DNA of 64,000 bases, from NCBI RefSeq assembly GCF_017831975.1, contig NZ_JAFDSS010000001.1, positions 186,001 through 250,000 of the forward strand, in the 5' to 3' direction. Below the pieces are notes generated by a model. The model saw nothing but the letters and a program-made list of their open reading frames with translations. It did not search any database and was not told the DNA's origin. Source of the stretch: Microbacterium terrae (GTDB taxonomy: Bacteria; Actinomycetota; Actinomycetes; Actinomycetales; Microbacteriaceae). Each line of letters starts with the position of its first letter. Within the stretch, counting starts at the first letter, position 1. A program made the position numbers and the translations under genes. Of the stretch, positions 8,341 to 18,539 are shown piece by piece.

Positions 8341-9120
8341 TCAGCCCGCGGTGAGGTGCCGGATCCCGTCGACGACCGCGCGATGCGTCGACGCGGGCTG
8401 CAGCACGCGGAAGTGCCCGCCCATCGGAACCTCGACGTTGGTCGCGCCGACGAGGGCGCTCCCCTCCGTGATGTGCGGGTCGTACGGGCCGTAGATCGAC
8501 ACGATCCGCGCGTTCACATGGGCGGCGAGGCCCAGCTCGACGATCGTCGCGTCGCCGGGGAGGAAGGCGCGGATGCTCGGATCGGCGAACAGCAGGACGG
8601 CGCGACGGGCGCCGCCGAACGGCGTCGCGACTGCCACGAGCCCGCGCAGGCCGAGGGCGGAGGGGGCGCCGGCCTCGGCCGCCGCCTGCTCCGACACGAG
8701 CAGGTGCTTTCCGATCAGCCCGCCCTTGCTGTGGGCGACGAGCACGCGACCCGTGGGCGCGGCGGGGAGGTCGGCGAGTTCCGCACGCAGTCGCTCCGCC
8801 GTCGCGGCGATGCTGCGCCGGTTCATGCCGAGCCCGTGCACGACGCTCACCCGGAAGCCGGCGGCGGCGAGGGCGTCGCCGAGCGGGCGGAGGAAGGTCC
8901 AGTGCTCGTAGACGCCGGGGAGCAGCACCACCTCCGGCAGCGACTCGTCGGCGGACCGCCACCGCGGCGGCACCGGACGCGGCCGACCGATCGACCACGG
9001 CAGCGCGAGCACGGCCAGCTGTCGACGCGCCGCGTAGACGTAGTCGGCTGCCCACCACAGCCCGCGACGGACGGCGGGGATGCGGCGGCGGGGTGCGGCA
9101 TCCGTCGCATCGGGGCTCAT
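8341..9120 (-). CDS. alpha/beta hydrolase
   Basis: A 259-residue lipase-like hydrolase. Recognisable features are the strand and oxyanion loop VVLLPGVYEHW, the nucleophile elbow AHSKGG, VAVATPFGGARR after it, and a terminal GGHFRVLQ segment supplying the likely catalytic His. There is no signal peptide, though the N-terminus has a weakly hydrophobic stretch. It follows the tetR gene on the same strand after 10 bp, so the two probably form an operon. It is convergent with the DUF899 gene (25-bp gap). It may act on the compound the regulator senses or the transporter moves, but that is inference. Confidence 0.82.
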   Translation of the reverse strand: MSPDATDAAPRRRIPAVRRGLWWAADYVYAARRQLAVLALPWSIGRPRPVPPRWRSADESLPEVVLLPGVYEHWTFLRPLGDALAAAGFRVSVVHGLGMNRRSIAATAERLRAELADLPAAPTGRVLVAHSKGGLIGKHLLVSEQAAAEAGAPSALGLRGLVAVATPFGGARRAVLLFADPSIRAFLPGDATIVELGLAAHVNARIVSIYGPYDPHITEGSALVGATNVEVPMGGHFRVLQPASTHRAVVDGIRHLTAG

Positions 9121-9130
9121 GGGGGCGAGT

Positions 9131-9784
9131 CTACGAGGGCGGTGCTGCGGTGCCGCGCACGCCGGTGATCGCGGATTCGACGACAGAGGCGGCGAGTCCG
9201 TCGATGATCGCGGGAGGCTGCCACTGCAGCGGCCCGTTCGCGGCGATCTCGGCGAATCCGTGCACGCTCGCCCAGCACGCCCACTCGGCGAACGGGCGGC
9301 GATCGGCGTCGAGGGCGCCGGTCTCGACCATCAGGTCGAGGGTGTCGAGGAGCAGCTGGAACGGTGCGACGACCTCGTCGTCGAGCGTGACGATGCCCTC
9401 GCTCGGCTGTTCGTCCTGCGTGGCGAATGCGAGCGCGAACCACCCGCGCTCGGCGCGGGCGAAGTCGATGTAGGCGAGCCCGACGCGGCGCAGGCGCTCG
9501 ATCGCGGCTTCCGCGGGCGAGAGCCGAGGAGGAGCCGCGGCGACGCGGGCCCCGATCGCCCGGGCGAGCGCGAGCTGGGCTTCGCCGGCCACCGCGCGGA
9601 GGAGGTCGTCGCGATCGGCGAAGTGCCGGTACGCGGCGTTGGGGGAGACGCCCGCCCCGCGGGTGGCCTCGCGAAGCGTCACCGCGGCGGGGCCGCCGGT
9701 GCGGGCCAGGGTGAGCCCCTCGGCGATGAGGGCATGTCGGAGGTCGCCGTGATGATAGGTGCGAACGGGGGCGTCCGTGCTCAT
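9131..9784 (-). CDS. TetR-family repressor
   Basis: A 217-residue TetR regulator starting at ATG 9784. The N-terminal helix-turn-helix includes TLREATRGAGVSPNAAYRHF; the C-terminal ligand-binding part contains ARAERGWFALAF, similar to WHG-type TetR domains. It is divergent from the MFS transporter gene, with an inverted-repeat operator between them. A second version of that operator lies at the DUF899 gene. The predicted regulon is therefore tetR-hydrolase, MFS and DUF899. Confidence 0.88.
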   Translation of the reverse strand: MSTDAPVRTYHHGDLRHALIAEGLTLARTGGPAAVTLREATRGAGVSPNAAYRHFADRDDLLRAVAGEAQLALARAIGARVAAAPPRLSPAEAAIERLRRVGLAYIDFARAERGWFALAFATQDEQPSEGIVTLDDEVVAPFQLLLDTLDLMVETGALDADRRPFAEWACWASVHGFAEIAANGPLQWQPPAIIDGLAASVVESAITGVRGTAAPPS

Positions 9785-9803
9785 TGCGGTCCTCCCTCCT
9801 GGT

Positions 9804-9843
9804 GTGTACGGTGTGAACATCACCGCATGTTCACGGTGTACAC
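9804..9843. promoter_or_regulatory. TetR operator in the divergent tetR/MFS interval
   Basis: Near-perfect inverted repeat: GTGTACGGTGTGAACAT (9804-9820), spacer CACCGC, ATGTTCACGGTGTACAC (9827-9843). Outer GTGTAC/GTACAC and inner GTGAACAT/ATGTTCAC are perfectly mirrored; only the 4 bases between differ. It lies 20 bp upstream of tetR and 56 bp upstream of the MFS start, consistent with autoregulation and control of both directions. Confidence 0.75.
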
Positions 9844-9898
9844 ATGACTCTACCCCTCGGTGCGACGGTGCCGAGAAGACGCGCTGAAGGAGCCCGCG

Positions 9899-11371
9899 AT
9901 GACCGCCTCGCACGACCCGGCCACCGCTGCAGCCGATGCGGTCCAGGTGACGCCCGGCCCGGCGACCCTGCGCGCCTTCTACCAGGTGCTGGTCAACACC
10001 GCGATCGCCAACGTCACCTCCAACTACCTCTGGTGGGCGCTCACGTTCTGGGCGTACCTCGAGACGCGCTCGGTGCTCGCGACGGCGATCATCGGCGGTT
10101 CGTACATGCTGCTGGTCGCCCTCCTGGGCGTCGTCTTCGGCGCGATCGTCGACCACATGAAGAAGAAGGCAGTGATGGTGCTCTCGAGCACGATCACCCT
10201 CGTCGCCTACGTCGTCGCCGGCGCGCTCTACCTCTCGTTCGACGAGTCGGTCCTGATCGACTGGGGTGGGCCGTGGTTCTGGGTGTTCGCCGGAGTGATC
10301 CTCATCGGCGGGGTCGTCGAGAACATGCGCAACATCGCGCTGTCGACGACGGTGACCCTGCTCGTCCCCGCCGATCGGCGCGACAAGGCGAACGGGCTCG
10401 TCGGCACGGTGCACGGCATCGCCTTCATGGTGACGAGCGTGTTCTCGGGACTGTCGGTCGGGCTGCTCGGCATGGGCGGCACGATGGTCGTCGCCATCGC
10501 GCTCACCGGGGTGGCGCTGCTCCACCTCGCCTTCGTGCCCATCCCCGAGCGCGGCGTCGTGCACCTCGAGGGCGACGATGCGCCGAAGGGGTTCGACTTC
10601 CGCGGGGTGATCCCGGCGGTGCTGGCGGTGCCGGGCCTCCTCGCCCTCATCCTGTTCTCGACCTTCAACAACCTGGTCGGCGGCGTCTTCATGGCGCTGA
10701 TGGACCCGTACGGGCTCACGCTCTTCTCGGTCGAGATGTGGGGCGTCGTGCTCGGCGCGACCAGCTTCGGCTTCATCATCGGCGGTGCCCTCGTGGCGAA
10801 GTTCGGTCTCGGGAAGAACCCGGTGCGCACGATGCTGCTCGTGAACATCGGCATCGCGTTCCTCGGCATGACGTTCGCGATCCGCGAGTGGTGGTGGCTG
10901 TACGCGCTCGGCATCCTCGTCTTCATGTGCCTCATGCCGATCGCCGAGGCATCCGAGCAGACGATCGTGCAGCGGGTCGTCCCGTTCGAGAAGCAGGGCC
11001 GCGTGTTCGGCTTCGCGGCGAGTGTGGAGTCCGCGGCAGCGCCGATCTCGGCCTTCATCATCGGCCCGCTGGCGCAGTTCTGGCTGATTCCCTTCATGGA
11101 GTCCGATGCCGGGCAGGATGCTCTCGGGTGGCTGCTGGGCGACGGCGAGGCGCGCGGCATCGCCCTGGCGTTCATGGCGGCGAGCCTGCTGCTCCTCGTC
11201 GCGGTGCTGCTCGCCTTCATCTCGAAGCCGTACCGCGACCTGTCGGCGGCGTACGCCTCGGCCCCGCCGTCGCTGCACACCGACGGAGAGGGCTCCGGCG
11301 CGGATGCCGTGCCCGCCGATGCTGCTGCGGTTGCGCCCGATGCCAGCGACGTCCGCTCGAGCGTGACGTAG
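9899..11371 (+). CDS. MFS transporter
   Basis: A 490-residue membrane protein with about 12 hydrophobic segments. It has the MFS loop 2-3 signature region (GAIVDHMKKKAVM), a central loop around residues 215-235, and an acidic Ala/Asp-rich cytoplasmic tail. The ATG at 9899 has a GAAGGAG site 7 nt upstream; an ATG 39 nt earlier lacks one. The shared operator with a TetR repressor suggests induction by an exported compound, so a drug or metabolite efflux role is likely. The substrate cannot be read from sequence. Confidence 0.9.
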   Translation: MTASHDPATAAADAVQVTPGPATLRAFYQVLVNTAIANVTSNYLWWALTFWAYLETRSVLATAIIGGSYMLLVALLGVVFGAIVDHMKKKAVMVLSSTITLVAYVVAGALYLSFDESVLIDWGGPWFWVFAGVILIGGVVENMRNIALSTTVTLLVPADRRDKANGLVGTVHGIAFMVTSVFSGLSVGLLGMGGTMVVAIALTGVALLHLAFVPIPERGVVHLEGDDAPKGFDFRGVIPAVLAVPGLLALILFSTFNNLVGGVFMALMDPYGLTLFSVEMWGVVLGATSFGFIIGGALVAKFGLGKNPVRTMLLVNIGIAFLGMTFAIREWWWLYALGILVFMCLMPIAEASEQTIVQRVVPFEKQGRVFGFAASVESAAAPISAFIIGPLAQFWLIPFMESDAGQDALGWLLGDGEARGIALAFMAASLLLLVAVLLAFISKPYRDLSAAYASAPPSLHTDGEGSGADAVPADAAAVAPDASDVRSSVT

Positions 11372-11402
11372 TCGCCGTGTCGCGGACCGGCTCCGCGATC
11401 GT

Positions 11403-11418
11403 GTGAATTGGGGTTCAC
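11403..11418. promoter_or_regulatory. short inverted repeat upstream of the oxidase gene
   Basis: GTGAA-N6-TTCAC, 72 bp before the GMC oxidoreductase start. The half-sites equal the inner GTGAA/TTCAC of the TetR operators nearby, but without the outer GTGTAC arms. It may be a degenerate or unrelated site. Confidence 0.3.
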
Positions 11419-11489
11419 TTAGTCTTGCCTTCGGCGGGGTCCGCGTTGCATGCTTGCGACAGCGACGACGCACCCCCTGGAGGAATCCC

Positions 11490-13445
11490 ATGACGTTGAC
11501 CGCAGCGCAGCGGACGACATTCGAGTCGATCTTCGACACCTTCGCACCCGGAGACGGGAACGGCATCCCGTCGGCGACGCGGCTCGGTGCCGTGCACATC
11601 GCCGAAGGGATGCTGGCGGCGAACCCCCGCCCCGAGGAGGCGGAGATGCTGGCGAAGGTGCTGTCGATCTGGGACACGCCGGTCGGCGGCCTGCTGCTGG
11701 GAATCGGACCGCGGCGGTTCTCGTCGCTGCCGGCTGACCGGCGCGAAGCTGCGCTCATCGCCCTCGGCGACTCGAACGCGGCCCTCAAGCGCACGATCTT
11801 CCAGAACCTCAAGTCGGCGGCCATGCTGTCGTACTACATCTCGCCGGGCGCGGACGGGACGTCTCCCCTCTGGGACGCGATGGGCTACCCCGGGCCTCTC
11901 GGGTCGCGCACCGATGCAGCGCCGGCGGCGCTGCATCCGATCACTCCGGTCGCCGCGCTCTCGCTCTCGTGCGACGTGGTGGTCGTCGGGTCGGGAGCGG
12001 GCGGCGGCACCGCAGCGGCCGTGCTGAGCGCCGCCGGCCTCGACGTGATCGTGCTCGAGAAGGGCGCGTACTACGACGACGGCGACTTCGACGGCGGCGA
12101 GGCCGCCGGACTCGCCCGGCTGTACGCGCCCGGACCGTCGGCGACGGCCGAAGGACAGCTGAGCCTGCTGGCGGCCCAGTGCCTGGGCGGGGGCACCGTC
12201 GTGAACTTCTCGACGTCGTTCCGCACCCCCGACCACGTGCGCGCCGAGTGGGCGGCCCTCGGCGTCTCCCAGTTCGCCGGTGCCGAGTACGACGCGGCGA
12301 TGGATGCGGTGTGGCAGCGCCTGGGTGTGACAGCGGAGTACAGCATCCCGTCCCGTCGTGATCAGATCATGGAGCGCGGGCTCACCGCGCTCGGCTGGCA
12401 CGTCGGCGAACTGCAGCGCAACGTGAAGGGCTGCGACACGGGCGTGGAGTGCGGACGGTGCGGGTACGGCTGCCGCATCGGCGCGAAGCAGTCCGTGGCC
12501 AAGACCTGGCTGGCCGACGCCGAGGCCGCGGGCGCGCGGCTCTACACGGGCGTCGACGTCCGCGCGATCGAGGTGCAGGCGGGCCGCCCGACCGGGGTGA
12601 CCGGCCGCACCGCCGACGGCCACGAGGTGACCGTGCGCGCGAGGGCCGTCGTGGTCGCGGCAGGCAGTGTGCAGACGCCGGCACTGCTGCGGCGGTCGGG
12701 CCTCACGAACCCGAACATCGGCAAGCACCTGCGACTGCATCCCGCGACCGCCGTCTGGGCGGAGTTCGACGAGGAGGTGCGGCCGTGGGAGGGCGCCATG
12801 CAGACGCGGTACTCCGCGGAGCACGCCGACCTCGACGGATCGGGTTACGGGCCCGTCTACGAGACGGCCGCGGCGAACCCCGGGCTCTCGGTCGCGTTCC
12901 AGTCGTGGCGCGGTGCGGCGCGGCACCTCGAAGTGATGCGCAGGCTCGCGAACTACTCGAGCGTCGGCGTGATCACGCGCGACCAGGACTCGGGTGAGGT
13001 GAAGACCGACAAGAGGGGCGAGCCGACCGTGCACTACACGATCTCGCAGCGCGACGCCCGGCGTGTGCAGGCCGGCGTCGCCGGTGCCTCCCGCATCCTC
13101 GACGCGGCCGGGGCGACGCGGATGTTCTCGGGGCATCAGGCGGGCCTCGAATGGACGCGCGCGAGCGGCGAGCCGCTCGATGCCTTCATCGCCCGCTGCG
13201 AGCGGGCCGGGTACGGTCCCGGTCGCTGTTCGCTCGCGGCACTCCACATCCTGGGGTCGGCACGCATGGGCGGCTCGGCCGAGACGAGTGCGGTGAACCC
13301 CGACGGCGTCACGTGGGAGGTTCCCGACATCGTCGTCGCGGACGCGTCGACCTTCCCGACGGCATCCGGCGTCAACCCGATGATCTCGATCGAGGCCATC
13401 GCGTATATGAACGCCTCCCGTCTGGCCGCACGACTGCGGGGGTAG
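11490..13445 (+). CDS. GMC oxidoreductase, long-chain-alcohol-oxidase type
   Basis: A 651-residue FAD enzyme. A helical ~120-residue N-terminal extension typical of the fatty-alcohol oxidase branch precedes the dinucleotide-binding motif VVVGSGAGGG (~residue 165) and VIVLEKG. Further landmarks: GGGTVVNFSTSFR; a Cys-rich CDTGVECGRCGYGC; AGSVQTPALLRRSG; and the GMC C-terminus with HILGSARMG (active-site His) and DASTFPTASGVNPM (second catalytic Asn). Members oxidise long-chain or other hydrophobic alcohols to aldehydes. The ATG at 11490 follows GGAGG. The next gene, 70 bp downstream, is an acyl-CoA ligase, so a role in lipid or alcohol use is plausible. Confidence 0.87.
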   Translation: MTLTAAQRTTFESIFDTFAPGDGNGIPSATRLGAVHIAEGMLAANPRPEEAEMLAKVLSIWDTPVGGLLLGIGPRRFSSLPADRREAALIALGDSNAALKRTIFQNLKSAAMLSYYISPGADGTSPLWDAMGYPGPLGSRTDAAPAALHPITPVAALSLSCDVVVVGSGAGGGTAAAVLSAAGLDVIVLEKGAYYDDGDFDGGEAAGLARLYAPGPSATAEGQLSLLAAQCLGGGTVVNFSTSFRTPDHVRAEWAALGVSQFAGAEYDAAMDAVWQRLGVTAEYSIPSRRDQIMERGLTALGWHVGELQRNVKGCDTGVECGRCGYGCRIGAKQSVAKTWLADAEAAGARLYTGVDVRAIEVQAGRPTGVTGRTADGHEVTVRARAVVVAAGSVQTPALLRRSGLTNPNIGKHLRLHPATAVWAEFDEEVRPWEGAMQTRYSAEHADLDGSGYGPVYETAAANPGLSVAFQSWRGAARHLEVMRRLANYSSVGVITRDQDSGEVKTDKRGEPTVHYTISQRDARRVQAGVAGASRILDAAGATRMFSGHQAGLEWTRASGEPLDAFIARCERAGYGPGRCSLAALHILGSARMGGSAETSAVNPDGVTWEVPDIVVADASTFPTASGVNPMISIEAIAYMNASRLAARLRG

Positions 13446-13515
13446 AGCGCGGCCCGCGCGCGCAGGGCGGCCCGCCGCCGTAGGCTGGAATCCTGCCGTC
13501 GCAAGGAGCATCCCC

Positions 13516-15237
13516 ATGGAGCAGAACGCCACGCCTTCGGGGAGTCCGCTGCAGGATCGGCCGTGGCTCGCGCAGTACGCCGACGGCGTTCCGACCGAGA
13601 TCGAGCCGGTCACCGAGACGCTCGTCGACATGCTCGATGCCGCGGTCGAGCGCTACGCCGATCACGTCGCCCTCGAGTTCTTCGGCGCGACGACCACGTA
13701 CGCCGAGCTCGGGGAGCAGGTGGAGCGAGCCGCAAACGGACTGCGCAAGCTCGGCGTGAAGGCGGGTGATCGGGTGGCGCTCGTGCTCCCGAACTGTCCG
13801 CAGCACGTGGCAGCGTTCTACGCGGTGCTCCGGCTCGGCGCCATCGTCGTCGAGCACAATCCGCTGTATACCGAGCGGGAGCTCCGCCACCAGTTCGAGG
13901 TGCACGGCGCCACGGTCGCCGTCGTGTGGGACAAGGTCGCCGACATCGTCGCGCGGTTCCCCGCCGACGTGGCGCCGCGAGCCGTCGTGCCGGTGCGGAT
14001 GACGGATGCCCTCCCCTTCGGCATGCGCCTGGGGCTCCACCTGCCGCTGCCGAGCGTGCGCGCCTCACGGTCGGCGCTCACGGCGCGGCCGACCGCGAAG
14101 GGGCTGCACGACTGGTCGAAGGTCGTGGCATCCCGTCGCCTCTCGAAGAAGCAGCCGGCTCCCGCGCTCGACGACGTGGCTCTGCTGCAGCTGACCAGCG
14201 GCACGACCGGCACGCCGAAGGCGGCGATCCTCACGCATCGCAACCTCCGCTCGAACGCGGCGCAGGGGCGCGCGTGGGTGCCGGGGCTGCGCGAAGGCGA
14301 GGAGGTGTTCGCGGCGGTCCTGCCGATGTTCCACGCCTACGGCCTCACGCTCTGCCTCACCTTCGCCATGTCGATCGGCGCGCGGGTCGTGCTCTTCCCC
14401 AAGTTCGACGTCGACCTCGTGGTGAAGGCCGCGCGCAAAACGCCGTTGACGTTCCTGCCCGCGGTGCCGCCGATCTACGATGCGCTCGCGCGCTCGGACG
14501 CCGACCTCACCGGCATCCGCTTCGCGATCTCGGGCGCGATGAGCCTGCCGATCCCGACCGTGACGCGGTGGGAGGAGAAGACGGGCGGACTCCTCGTCGA
14601 GGGCTACGGCATGACCGAATCGTCGCCCGTCGCACTCGGCAACCCGATCGGCCCGACCCGGCGCCCCGGCACCGTCGGTGTGCCGTTCCCGAGCACCGAG
14701 ATCCGTGTCGTCGACCCCGGCGACCCGACGGTGGACCGCGCGATCGGCGAGGCGGGCGAGCTGCTCATCCGCGGGCCGCAGGTGTTCCAGGGGTACTGGG
14801 GTCGCCCCGACGAGACCGCTGCCACGCTGCTTCCCGGCGGGTGGCTGCGCACCGGCGACATCGTCACCGTGTCGGAGGACGGGTTCGTCACGATCGTCGA
14901 CCGCGTGAAGGAACTCATCATCACCGGTGGCTTCAACGTGAGCCCCACCGAGGTCGAGCAGGCCCTCACCACGCATCCCGACATCGAGGCGGCGGCGGTC
15001 GTGGGCGTGCCGCGCGAATCGGGTGGCGAGCAGGTCGTCGCGGTGGTCGTCGTGCGCGACGGCGCGGTGTTCGACGAGGGCGCGCTCCGCGACTACGCCC
15101 GCGGTTACCTCACCGCCTACAAAGTTCCGCGGCGCATCGTGCAGAAGGACGAACTGCCCCGCTCGCTCATCGGCAAGGTGCTCCGCAAGGTCGTCCGCGA
15201 CGAGCTCATCGCCGACGGACTGCGCTCGGGGAACTGA
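13516..15237 (+). CDS. fadD: acyl-CoA synthetase (AMP-binding, long-chain type)
   Basis: A 573-residue ANL-superfamily ligase that activates a carboxylic acid to its CoA thioester via an acyl-adenylate. Motifs in order: LTSGTTGTPKAA (P-loop, ~residue 228), VEGYGMTESSP (~362), GWLRTGDIV (~442), KELIITGGFNVSPTEVE (hinge), and PRSLIGKVLRK with the adenylating Lys near the C-terminus. These are closest to long-chain fatty-acid CoA ligases. Same strand and 70 bp after the long-chain-alcohol-oxidase gene, it could take the acid derived from that oxidation, though no aldehyde dehydrogenase is nearby. The symbol reflects family level only. Confidence 0.85.
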   Translation: MEQNATPSGSPLQDRPWLAQYADGVPTEIEPVTETLVDMLDAAVERYADHVALEFFGATTTYAELGEQVERAANGLRKLGVKAGDRVALVLPNCPQHVAAFYAVLRLGAIVVEHNPLYTERELRHQFEVHGATVAVVWDKVADIVARFPADVAPRAVVPVRMTDALPFGMRLGLHLPLPSVRASRSALTARPTAKGLHDWSKVVASRRLSKKQPAPALDDVALLQLTSGTTGTPKAAILTHRNLRSNAAQGRAWVPGLREGEEVFAAVLPMFHAYGLTLCLTFAMSIGARVVLFPKFDVDLVVKAARKTPLTFLPAVPPIYDALARSDADLTGIRFAISGAMSLPIPTVTRWEEKTGGLLVEGYGMTESSPVALGNPIGPTRRPGTVGVPFPSTEIRVVDPGDPTVDRAIGEAGELLIRGPQVFQGYWGRPDETAATLLPGGWLRTGDIVTVSEDGFVTIVDRVKELIITGGFNVSPTEVEQALTTHPDIEAAAVVGVPRESGGEQVVAVVVVRDGAVFDEGALRDYARGYLTAYKVPRRIVQKDELPRSLIGKVLRKVVRDELIADGLRSGN

Positions 15238-15240
15238 CGC

Positions 15241-15275
15241 CGACCCGGCCCGCCGACGAACGACGGGCCGGGTCG
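15241..15275. terminator. bidirectional hairpin terminator
   Basis: Perfect 12-bp inverted repeat CGACCCGGCCCG / CGGGCCGGGTCG with an 11-nt loop, between the convergent ligase and pgi genes. Confidence 0.8.
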
Positions 15276-15288
15276 AGGCATCCGTCGG

Positions 15289-16971
<1,683 letters not shown>

Positions 16972-17066
16972 GACCCCTACGGTACCGGGGCGGGTGCTCC
17001 GCGGGGTTTCGCACTGTTCACCGCCGGCACACCGGCGTTGTGAGCGGCGCGCCTAGGGTGGAGCGC

Positions 17067-17903
17067 ATGCCGTTCCCCGCACCCGATCTGAAGCTCATCG
17101 CCGTCGACATGGACGGCACACTGCTCGACGGCGAGGGGCGCATCCCCGAGGCGCTCTGGCCGCTGCTCGACCGGCTGGGGGAGCGCGGCATCCGTTTCGC
17201 GCCGGCGAGCGGCCGCCAGCTCGCCACCTTGCAGCGCGCGTTCGCGGGGCATCTCGACGACATGGTCTTCATCGCCGAGAACGGCGGCTACGTCGTTCAC
17301 GGCGACCGCGAGATCAGTTCGACGTCGATGGATGCCGGGTTCACGGCAGCGCTCCTCGCCAGGCTGCGCGCGATAGTCGCCGAAGGCGCGGCGCTCGGCG
17401 TGGTGCTCTGCGGCAAGGCCTCGGCGTACATCGAGCAGACCGACCCGCGCTTCGTCGCCGAGGCGCGGAAGTACTACGCGAAGCTCGAGACCGTCGCCGA
17501 CCTGCTCGCCGTCGACGACCAGGTGCTGAAGGTCGCGATCTACGACTTCGCGGATGCCGAGAAGACGGCGCCCGCGCTCGAGGATCTGCGCGAGAGCCAC
17601 CAGGTGGTCGTCTCGGGTCATCACTGGATCGACGTCATGAACCCCGATGTGAACAAGGGCGTTGCCCTCGAACGCCTGCAGGATGCTCTCGGTGTCTCGC
17701 GTGCCCAGACCGCGGCGTTCGGCGACTACTTGAACGATCTCGAGCTGCTCGATGCGGCGGGCCTCTCGTTCGCTATGGAGAACGCCCACCCCGAGGTGAT
17801 CGAGCGCGCCCGCTTCCGGGCACCGGCGAACACCGACCTCGGCGTCGTCGCGACAATCCACAGATTGCTCGACGGGCCGGATGCCGCGGTGCCGCGCCGC
17901 TAG
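17067..17903 (+). CDS. HAD-superfamily (Cof-type) phosphatase
   Basis: A 278-residue HAD hydrolase of the Cof/YidA subclass (IIB cap). Motif I DMDGTLLDG holds the nucleophile Asp14 and acid/base Asp16. Motif II appears as PASGRQL; the Lys is in NKGVALERL; motif IV is FGDYLNDLELL. Such enzymes dephosphorylate sugar phosphates, flavin precursors or PLP; the substrate is not predictable. ATG 17067 is chosen because the domain begins directly after it. It is divergent from pgi, so a sugar-phosphate role is possible. Confidence 0.88.
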   Translation: MPFPAPDLKLIAVDMDGTLLDGEGRIPEALWPLLDRLGERGIRFAPASGRQLATLQRAFAGHLDDMVFIAENGGYVVHGDREISSTSMDAGFTAALLARLRAIVAEGAALGVVLCGKASAYIEQTDPRFVAEARKYYAKLETVADLLAVDDQVLKVAIYDFADAEKTAPALEDLRESHQVVVSGHHWIDVMNPDVNKGVALERLQDALGVSRAQTAAFGDYLNDLELLDAAGLSFAMENAHPEVIERARFRAPANTDLGVVATIHRLLDGPDAAVPRR

Positions 17904-17912
17904 CCTGACGGG

Positions 17913-18056
17913 ATGCTCTTCAACGGCTGGTTCGTCATCGTCGCCTACCTCGTGATCATCGCCGTCGTGGCCCTCGCGCTGTACGCGGTGGTTCGGCTCG
18001 CGGTCGTCCACGCGCTCAAGGCGCACACGAAGTGGGTCGACTCCGGCAAGGGGTGA
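17913..18056 (+). CDS. 47-residue single-pass membrane protein
   Basis: A short ORF, ATG 17913 to TGA 18054-18056, starting 9 bp after the HAD gene. It encodes MLFNGWFVIVAYLV, then a continuous hydrophobic stretch to about residue 33, then a basic tail (HALKAHTKWVDSGKG). One transmembrane helix with a cytoplasmic basic C-terminus is predicted. Codons are strongly G/C-ending like the neighbours, and the composition is that of a real membrane peptide. Such mini-proteins are common in Microbacteriaceae but have no known function. Confidence 0.7.
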   Translation: MLFNGWFVIVAYLVIIAVVALALYAVVRLAVVHALKAHTKWVDSGKG

Positions 18057-18091
18057 GCCCGGCGCGGCATGCCGCGGTCTAGGCTCGCGGC

Positions 18092-18460
18092 GTGGTCGTG
18101 AGTCAGTCCCGCCGGGCGCGTGCGTCGCGTCGGCGTGCCCGCCGCGTGGCTGCCGCCGACAACGACCTCACTCCCGAGGAATGGGAGTCGATCGTCGAAG
18201 CGTGGGGAGCCTGCGCGTACTGCGGCACCGCGGCCGGCGCGCTGCAGAAGGACTGTGTGCTGCCGATCTCGCGCGGCGGCCGCTACACGTTCGAGAACGT
18301 CGTGCCGGCGTGCCGCTCGTGCAACGCCAGCAAGAGCAACGATGAGGTGACCGGGTGGCTCCGCCGCAAGCGGCTCGACGAGCGGGCTTTCCTGCTCCGC
18401 CACGTCGAGATCCTCGCCGCCTGGCGCGCCGTGCCGCCGCCCGCCCCCGCCGACCTGTGA
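18092..18460 (+). CDS. HNH endonuclease-like protein
   Basis: A 122-residue basic protein from GTG 18092. It has the small HNH fold: a CAYCG zinc pair, a catalytic region DCVLPISRGGRYTFENVVPACRSCN with a second Cys pair, and ASKSNDEVTGWL after it. The usual first His is replaced (CVLPISRGG where most have DHxxPxSRGG), so nuclease activity may be altered or lost. It has an Arg-rich N-terminus that could bind nucleic acid. There is no adjacent methylase or phage gene, so it reads as a stand-alone host HNH protein. Confidence 0.82.
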   Translation: MVVSQSRRARASRRRARRVAAADNDLTPEEWESIVEAWGACAYCGTAAGALQKDCVLPISRGGRYTFENVVPACRSCNASKSNDEVTGWLRRKRLDERAFLLRHVEILAAWRAVPPPAPADL

Positions 18461-18483
18461 GGGAGACGCCCCGTTCAGGGAGT

Positions 18484-18532
18484 GCGCCGGCGCGGACGGC
18501 GTGCTGGAACGGATGCCGCGCCGCGCCGGCGC
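18484..18532. terminator. hairpin between convergent HNH and SDR genes
   Basis: Perfect 12-bp inverted repeat GCGCCGGCGCGG / CCGCGCCGGCGC with a 25-nt loop, placed between two convergent stops. Confidence 0.55.
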
Positions 18533-18539
18533 TGTGGCG

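Noticed and set aside
18092..18460. HNH gene as part of a restriction-modification or phage module
   Set aside because: No methylase, integrase, terminase or other phage gene is near, and the flanking genes are ordinary metabolism.
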